A DNA stretch of 64,000 nt, from assembly GCF_024713945.1 (NCBI RefSeq), contig NC_134683.1, positions 3,907,501-3,971,500 of the forward strand, in the 5' to 3' direction. Numbering within the stretch: the first letter of the stretch is position 1; each line of letters starts with the position of its first letter. This document shows, piece by piece, positions 60,101 to 64,000 of this stretch. The notes under the pieces are model-generated. The model had not been told where the DNA came from and did not search any database. It saw only the letters and a list, made by a program, of their open reading frames with translations. Source of the stretch: Dermatophagoides farinae. Lineage: Eukaryota; Arthropoda; Arachnida; Sarcoptiformes; Pyroglyphidae. The translations under genes and the position numbers were made by a program.

Positions 60101-63100
60101 GTTTTATCAATTGGTTTTTCATCCGTTTTTGCCTGTATCTCTTCAATTTTCTTTGTCTTTTTCACTTTTTTGACAACTTTCTTTTTACCTTCTGGTGTGT
60201 CGATTTCTTGAACAGTTTCAATGATTTCCGTTGTTTCATTTATTTCACTTTCATTGGGCTGTTCAGGTATAACTTCTTCATCTGGCTCTTCTTTTGGTTT
60301 TTTGTCCTTTTTGACTTTACGAATAACTTTTTCAGGTTTGTCATACTGATCAAGTATGATTTGATCCTCTGGTTCTTCTTTGTACTCGATCGGTTGTTGA
60401 TCTTCAGGCTTTTTGATTTTCTTGATTTTGTGTACCTTTTTCTTCTTGCCTTCAACATTTTTTACATCTGATGTTAATTCCATTACTTCATAGATTTCAA
60501 TCAATTCAATTATCGATTGTTCATCCGGTTTGGATTTTGGAATCTTTTCTTCTGGTATTTCTTCAATTATTGGTTCATCAGAAAGTTGCAAATCAATCAT
60601 TTCTTTGATGACTTTTGGTTTTTTGACTTTTTTAACCTTTTTGACAATTTTCTTCTCACCTTCTGGTGTATCTTCAATAGTTTCAATGGCTTCGGTTGTT
60701 TCAATCACTTCGGGTTCATCAGGCTGCTCTTCAACAATATTTTCAAGAATCAGTTTTTCTTCTTCAATTTCTGGTTTTGTTTGTTCTTCACTTGGTTTTT
60801 CCTTTTTAATCTTTTTGATTTTCTTTACTTTTTTCAATATGGTTTGTTTACCTTCTGGTGTTTCAATTTCTTCGATCATTTCTGTTGATTCTTCGAGATT
60901 TTCTTCTTCTTCTTCCTTTGGTTTCATTTCATCAGTTTTCTCGATTTTCTTCAACTTTTTAACAACTTTTTTCTTGCCTTCTGGTGTAGCGATTTCCACC
61001 ACAGTTTCAATGATTTCTTCAGTCTTTGGTTCATCTAATATTTCTTCTGATTCAATTCGCTGATCTTTTGGTTTTTTATCTTTTTTCATTTTTCGAATGA
61101 CTTTTTCTGGTTTATCTTCTGCATCAAGAATCACCTGATCTTCTGGTTCTTCTTCGTAATCGATTGGTTCTTTGTGTTTTGGCTTTTTAATCTTTTTGAT
61201 TTTTTGTACTTTTTTCTGTTTACTATCATCGATAATTTCTATGTCTGGAGTAAATTCCACTACATCGTATATTTCAATCATTTCAATTGTTTCAACAATA
61301 TCATCATGTTCTATTGGTTCATCGAGTTTCTCTTCAGAAACCGTTTCGTCTTTTTCAGGTTGTTTTGGTTTCTTTGTTTTTCGTTTCGTAGCTTTCTTTT
61401 TGCCATCCGGTTCTGTGGTTGTTTCAATTTCTTCGATCATATCTGTTTCATCGAAAATCTTCAATTTCTCGTCTGCATGTTCTGGTATTGGCTCGGATTC
61501 TGTTGTTTCTGTTTTGCTGATATCTTCATCTGGTTTTATTTCTTCCTGTTTTTTGTCATCAGATTTCTTAAGTTTTTTGACCTTCTTGACAACTTTCTTC
61601 TCATCTTCAGGTGTCGTTTCAACAACTTCTGCCTTTTGCCCTTCATCTTCAGGCAATTCAATGATTTCTTCAAATATTTCGGTTTTGATTTCTTCAGTCA
61701 CTTGCTTTTCGTTAGTTTCAGGAATTTCGCTGATCGATTCTTTTCGTTTTGATTTCTTTAATATTTTTCTCTTGGTGTCTGATTCAATTTTCGATTCATC
61801 TTGGGGCCTGATTTCATCTTCAAGAGATTCTTCCATTATCGGTTCATCAGTTGGTTTCAAACTGACTGTTTCTTCTGTTACTTTTGGTTTTTTGACTTTT
61901 CTAATCTTTTTGACAATTTTCCTCTCACCATCAGGTGTCTCTTCAATAGTTTCGATGACTTCAGTGGTTTCAATCAATTCAGGTGTTGGTTCTTCTTTCT
62001 CAATGGGTTTCTCATAATCGATTTCTGGTTTCGATTTTTCATCGAGGGGTTGTTCTTTTGGTTTCTTTATCTTCTTTATCTTTTTCACAATTTTCTTTTC
62101 ACCGACTGGTGTTTCCTCGATGGTTTCGATAACTTCGGTAGTTTCGATCATTTCTGTTTCTTCAGGTTGTTCAGTGATTTCTTCTTGAATTGGTTTTTCT
62201 TCTTTTGGTTTTTTGGATTTCTTAACTTTTTTCAGCACAGTCTTTTTACCTTCTGGTGTTTCAATCTCTTCGATCGTTTCGACAACTTCTGGTTCATCTT
62301 CCTTTTCAACAGATTTTTCATCTTCAGTTGGTTTTGTATCTTCGGTTTTCTTTGTCTTTTTGACTTTTTTGACAACTTTCTTTTTACCTTCTGGTGTATA
62401 TATTTCTTGAACAGTTTCAATGATTTCCGTTGTTTCAGTGGCATCAGTTGGCTGTTCGGGTATCAACTCATCACCTGGCTTCGGTTTTTTGTCTTTTTTA
62501 ATTTTTCGGATGACTTTTTCTGGTTTATCTTCTGAATCCAGAATCACTTGATCTTCTGGTTCTTCTTTATATTCATTCGGTTCAATGGCTTCTGGTTTTT
62601 TGATTTTCTTTATTTTATGAACCTTTTTCTTTTTACCATCAACTTGTTCAATTGCTGGAATAGATTCAACTACTTCGTAAATGTCAATCAATTCCACTAA
62701 TTCTTCATCAGATATTGTCTTTGTTGGCTTTTTAATTTTTTTAGTCTTTTTGACAACTTTCTTATCATCTCCTGGTGTGTCTTCTATGATCGTTTCAATT
62801 ATTTCAGTGGATTCCACAATATCTGATTCGTTATGTTTTTCAGTCATTTCTTCAATGATTGGCTTTTCATCTTCTGTTGGTTTAATTTCTTCAATTTTAG
62901 GCTTCTTGACTTTTTTAATTTTCTTGTCTCCTTCAGGTGTTTCTTCAACAGTTTCAATAATCTCAGTTGTTTCAATCATTTCTGGTTTACCAGGTTCAAT
63001 AATTTTTTCAAGTTTTGTTTTCTCTTCTTCATCTGGCTTTTCATCTTCTTGTTTTTCCTCTTTTGGTTTCTTTGTCTTCTTGATCTTTTTAACAATTTTT

Positions 63101-64000
63101 TTGTCACCTTCAGGTGTCGATTCAATTGTTTCTGGTTTTTGTTCCTCATCTTTGGGCAATTCAATGATTTCTTCGAAGAAATCTGTTTTGATTTCTTCAA
63201 TCACTTCTTTATCACCCGTTTCTTGAACTTCGGTGATCGATTCTTTTTGTTTTGGTTTCTTAAATATTTTTCTCTTGGTTTCAGATTGATCTTTTGGACG
63301 AATCCCTTCTTCGAGAGATTCTTCATCGATTGGTTGTTGTTGATCAGGTTTTAAACTAATTTCTTCTGTGATTTTGGGTTTCTTGACTTTTTTGATCTTT
63401 TTGATAATCTTTTTATCTCCTTCGGGTGTTTCCTCAATGGGTTCGATTACTTCCGTTGTTTCAATTATTTCTGATTCAACAGGCTGTTCAATATCTTCGA
63501 TAATCGGTTTCTCTTCCTCTATTGATTTTTCATAATCGATTTCTGGTTTTGATTCTTCATCAAGTGGTTGTTCTTTCGATTTTTTTATTTTCTTGATCTT
63601 TTTGAGAATCTTTTTCTCACCAGGTGTCATTTCGATTGTTTCAATGGTTTCGATCAATTCTGGCTCACTAGGCTGATCAGTAATTTCTTCTTGGGTTGGT
63701 TTTTCTTCTGTAATTTTTATTTCATCAGTTTCTGTTTTAATCTCTTCTGGCTTTTCGGCCTTCGGTTTCTTGACCTTTTTGATCTTTTTGTCAATCTTTG
63801 TATCACCATTAGGTGTTTCCTCAATGGTTTCGATTACTTCGGTTGTTTCAATCATTCCTGATTCAACAATCTGTTCAGTAATCTCTTCGATAATCGGTTT
63901 ATTTTCCTCGATTAATTTTTCATAATCAATTGATATTTTAGATTCATCAAGTGGTTGTTCTATTGGTTTCTTTGTTTTCTTGATCTTTTTGACAATTTTC
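17912..64000 (-). CDS. sls: Sallimus/D-titin-like giant muscle protein, 3' part (5' end beyond window)
   Basis: Exons in transcript order are over 64000-47325, 46802-46614 and 46561-17912 (stop TAA at 17914-17912). Both introns are phase 1 with GT-AG ends. More than 15,000 residues are encoded in the window. About 13,500 residues of E/K/P/V/T-rich repeats come first, then SH3, Ig x8, Fn3, Ig x2, Fn3 x4. The absence of a kinase plus the SH3 after PEVK and the Ig/Fn3 order argue for the sallimus (D-titin, I-connectin) family rather than projectin or twitchin. Known role: elastic I-band filament running from the Z-disc towards the thick filament in arthropod muscle. The kettin-type Ig array would lie upstream, outside the window. 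The frame moves seven times between 23.4 and 32.0 kb, each fixed by omitting one base; elsewhere it is intact. Family is confident; exact coding across those sites is not. Confidence 0.9.
18115..22540 (-). other. Ig/Fn3 domain array of the titin-like protein
   Basis: Domains in protein order, approximate coordinates: Ig1 22540-22250, Ig2 22185-21885, Ig3 21880-21600, Ig4 21600-21330, Ig5 21325-21055, Ig6 21050-20790, Ig7 20785-20515, Ig8 20515-20240, Fn3-1 20240-19950, Ig9 19940-19645, Ig10 19640-19350, Fn3-2 19350-19055, Fn3-3 19050-18735, Fn3-4 18730-18425, Fn3-5 18425-18115. Ig domains show the I-set pattern (for example GYPTPTITWYRNDDRI and EGQYKVIARNKYG). Fn3 domains show the Pro-rich start, WxPP and YxxRVxAxNxxG patterns (for example WNPPKDDGGSP and YRFRVSSINEFG). 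The array is contiguous and intronless. In known relatives this end lies near the thick-filament side of the I-band; its partner here is unknown. Confidence 0.9.
22635..22790 (-). other. SH3 domain of the titin-like protein
   Basis: About 50 residues carry SH3 hallmarks: SLRQGDRIYVVERV (RT/diverging turn), tandem Trp in NQDWWFVRK, and GFVPAEFL for the ALYDY-opposite face with the conserved Pro. It sits directly between the PEVK end and the first Ig, as in insect sallimus. It could bind proline-rich stretches, possibly the molecule's own PEVK; that is inference. Confidence 0.88.
22800..23930 (-). repeat. Duplicated AELKV/STEI module before the SH3 domain
   Basis: Two copies of a less charged segment of about 75 residues occur at roughly 23930-23710 and 23060-22830. 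Each has EYDE(I/V)STEI(I/V)IK, then KKSK, then a (L/M)PTKP step and A(S/A)AELKV. They differ from the surrounding E/K-rich repeats in being richer in hydrophobic residues. This may be a small folded unit or binding site next to SH3. Confidence 0.65.
23396..23412 (-). other. Frame change 1 (one extra base)
   Basis: Upstream reading ...EEELRLS continues into non-PEVK KTKTTRRR and TGA. Omitting one base here (for example at 23408) restores RKRKPRDEDEESV and leads into the intact C-terminal frame. No GT-AG pair of suitable length spans the site. Confidence 0.75.
24516..24525 (-). other. Frame change 2 (one extra A in an A5 run, coding strand)
   Basis: Coding strand GCAAAAACCC gives AKTRRRR and then a stop at CIHC*. 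With four A's it reads AKPEEEEVEQPEVV, which continues the repeat pattern. The extra base lies in a homopolymer. Confidence 0.8.
26428..26438 (-). other. Frame change 3 (one extra base at AAAAAGG)
   Basis: Coding strand GAAAAAGGAAATACC reads EKGNTSR and a stop. Dropping one G or A gives EKEIPADEVEEEV, which matches downstream coding. Confidence 0.8.
27684..27696 (-). other. Frame change 4 (one extra base at GAAAGACAATTG)
   Basis: Coding strand reads EDVKDN then TGA. Omitting one base (for example the G in AAAGACA) gives VKTIESEKIVETPAEEE, in line with neighbouring repeats. Confidence 0.8.
27916..27924 (-). other. Frame change 5 (one extra A at ATTAAAGCCC)
   Basis: The coding strand reads EPIKAQRR then TAA. 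With two A's it gives EPIKPKEDKPKKIVRRKSS, a standard repeat phrase. Confidence 0.8.
28511..28518 (-). other. Frame change 6 (one extra A at ATTAAAACCACA)
   Basis: The coding strand reads EEIKTTN then TGA. With three A's it gives EEIKPQIEEIATEIE. The EEIKP phrase recurs throughout the protein. Confidence 0.82.
29758..29893 (-). repeat. Near-perfect 69-bp tandem duplication inside a PEVK module
   Basis: Units 29758-29826 and 29827-29893 agree over about 67 bases. Each encodes a 23-residue variant of the EEKITEEEKPEEKITEEEKP phrase, itself made of two similar halves. It is in frame, so it only lengthens the spring. Confidence 0.8.
31998..32004 (-). other. Frame change 7 (one extra A at TTGAAACAGCC)
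   Basis: The coding strand reads EQIETA then TGA. With two A's it gives EQIEQPEEQKPIEEE, which leads into 3.5 kb of intact repeats. In transcript order this is the first of the seven changes. Confidence 0.82.
38600..45350 (-). repeat. PEVK super-repeat array (RRKSKPDALE modules plus hairpin blocks)
   Basis: A larger unit recurs here. It has one to three modules of the VIRRKSKPDALE...EILEEQAPEDEIQPDIESEVGVET type ending in KKKLVKKLTKPK, then a KKVKKQITEQVIEVIEIYEVV block, then two TPEGKK hairpin-like units, then KPKKLKPKKPTEDDEKAITEE. The EIYEVV blocks start near 44200, 42560, 40750 and 39850. The same unit order appears in the upstream exon (about 52300-56530). High DNA similarity between units indicates recent duplication or gene conversion. 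Confidence 0.82.
45350..46561 (-). other. Non-repetitive cysteine-containing segment between PEVK blocks
   Basis: About 400 residues at the start of the 28.65-kb exon are not PEVK-like. They include PLLYEAECKDLKSIILNECC, YDITFENFTKVLKKI, TCPIECRTNIKLQLSQCY, ETPLYETYQMLEEF and FETCKPFKIPDELCQATEVF. Cysteines, aromatics and mixed hydrophobics suggest a folded or binding region. No family was recognised. It separates two PEVK arrays; Drosophila D-titin is also described as having two PEVK regions. It ends in a small SLGEEL duplication and an LRRKST motif, where the repeats resume. Confidence 0.75.
46562..46613 (-). other. 52-nt intron in the titin-like gene
   Basis: Donor GTATAG follows ...ETPG and acceptor TTTTTGCAG precedes ASFISPNELR. 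It is phase 1 and near the minimum intron size; its 3' half is an almost pure T tract on the coding strand. Confidence 0.85.
46614..46802 (-). CDS. sls: Symmetric 63-codon exon of the titin-like gene
   Basis: This 189-nt exon joins the two giant exons. It encodes a Gln-start segment (LQQQTIVVGEQEEEIPVQF), a Met-rich stretch (EPEMMVMEEE) and a basic KKIKKSKQPKEEESKP tail. Acceptor CCAACAG and donor GTATAG fit. Both flanking introns are phase 1 and the length is a multiple of three, so it can be skipped without changing the frame. It looks intermediate between PEVK repeat and the unique segment that follows. Confidence 0.82.
46803..47324 (-). other. 522-nt intron in the titin-like gene
   Basis: Donor GTAGTG follows ...TTATKQ and the acceptor is TTTTTCCAACAG. 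It is phase 1, AT-rich, with T/A runs. No exon or structured element was seen inside it on either strand. Confidence 0.82.
47325..48650 (-). other. Degenerate PEVK edge with D, Q, A and T homopolymers
   Basis: The 3' end of the upstream giant exon still shows relics of the repeats (IICRKSKPDESSSS, KKKRIIRRKSKPEIEPEQ, IIEKKKKGIKKMKPK). They are interrupted by runs of Asp (GAT/GAC), Gln, Ala and Thr and by MTMVGMQPTDD-type sequence. It looks like decayed copies at the boundary of a homogenised array. Confidence 0.7.
48650..64000 (-). repeat. PEVK array dominated by TPEG hairpin-like units
   Basis: The upstream giant exon (open to the window edge) consists mainly of units such as TTEVIETIEETPEGDKK followed by IVKKIKKVKKPK and an acidic/proline spacer, repeating every 60-70 residues. 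At intervals stands a block of about 75 residues: EIYEVV, then V(D/E)GKKKKVHKIKKIKKP, then PIEYKEEPEDQ, then DKPEKVIRKVKKDKKPK. It occurs near 62690, 61290, 60500, 58185, 54525, 52870, 51710, 50890, 50055 and 49140. A section at about 52300-56530 has the RRKSKPDALE super-repeat shared with the next exon. Also present is EEIIELPEDE with a KKKILKKPKRKES stretch. The array is probably the main extensible region. Confidence 0.85.

Noticed and set aside
23462-63861. Long plus-strand open frames rich in Ser, Phe, Gly and Leu opposite the PEVK region
   Set aside because: They are the reverse complement of E/K/P/V codons (TTC, TTT, TGG, AAC and so on). They have repeat structure only because the minus-strand gene does, no start context or domain, and several overlap in different frames.

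Overview
This is AT-rich eukaryotic DNA with short GT-AG introns (about 50-120 nt), many dinucleotide and trinucleotide microsatellites, and proteins carrying poly-Asn, poly-Asp, poly-Gln and poly-Thr runs. The gene content (coronin, an EFA6/PSD-type ARF exchange factor, USP7 and a sallimus-type titin with an SH3 domain) points to an arthropod. Compactness, composition and homopolymer-rich coding suggest an acariform mite of the dust-mite kind; that placement is inference.

Plus strand, 1-17 kb: coronin (six coding exons, 1478-3379), about 4.3 kb of non-coding DNA, EFA6/PSD (seven coding exons, 7736-10812), about 1.6 kb of non-coding DNA, then USP7 (fourteen coding exons, 12436-16682). All three assemble cleanly with conserved reading phase, and in-frame stops upstream support the chosen starts. 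They act in actin turnover, ARF6/membrane-actin signalling and deubiquitination; nothing suggests they work as a unit.

Minus strand, 17.9-64.0 kb: one gene, tail to tail with USP7, fills the rest of the window and runs off its right edge. It is the 3' part of a sallimus/D-titin-like giant muscle protein. Reading 5' to 3' (falling coordinates) it has an open exon of at least 16.7 kb (64000-47325), a 522-nt intron, a 189-nt exon (46802-46614), a 52-nt intron, and one uninterrupted 28.65-kb exon (46561-17912). More than 15,000 residues lie in the window. About 13,500 of these are E/K/P/V/T-rich repeats of several families, broken by a non-repetitive cysteine-containing segment. They are followed by SH3, eight Ig, Fn3, two Ig, four Fn3 and a half-Fn3-like tail.

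Two things stand out. First, the PEVK region contains several repeat families in which an acidic beta-like stretch, a turn and a basic beta-like stretch alternate; a block of about 75 residues occurs 14 times. Second, the coding frame shifts seven times between 23.4 and 32.0 kb. Every shift is in the same direction and each is cured by skipping one base, while about 31 kb of similar sequence upstream has none. Consensus error is the simplest explanation, but the clustering and uniform direction deserve a check.
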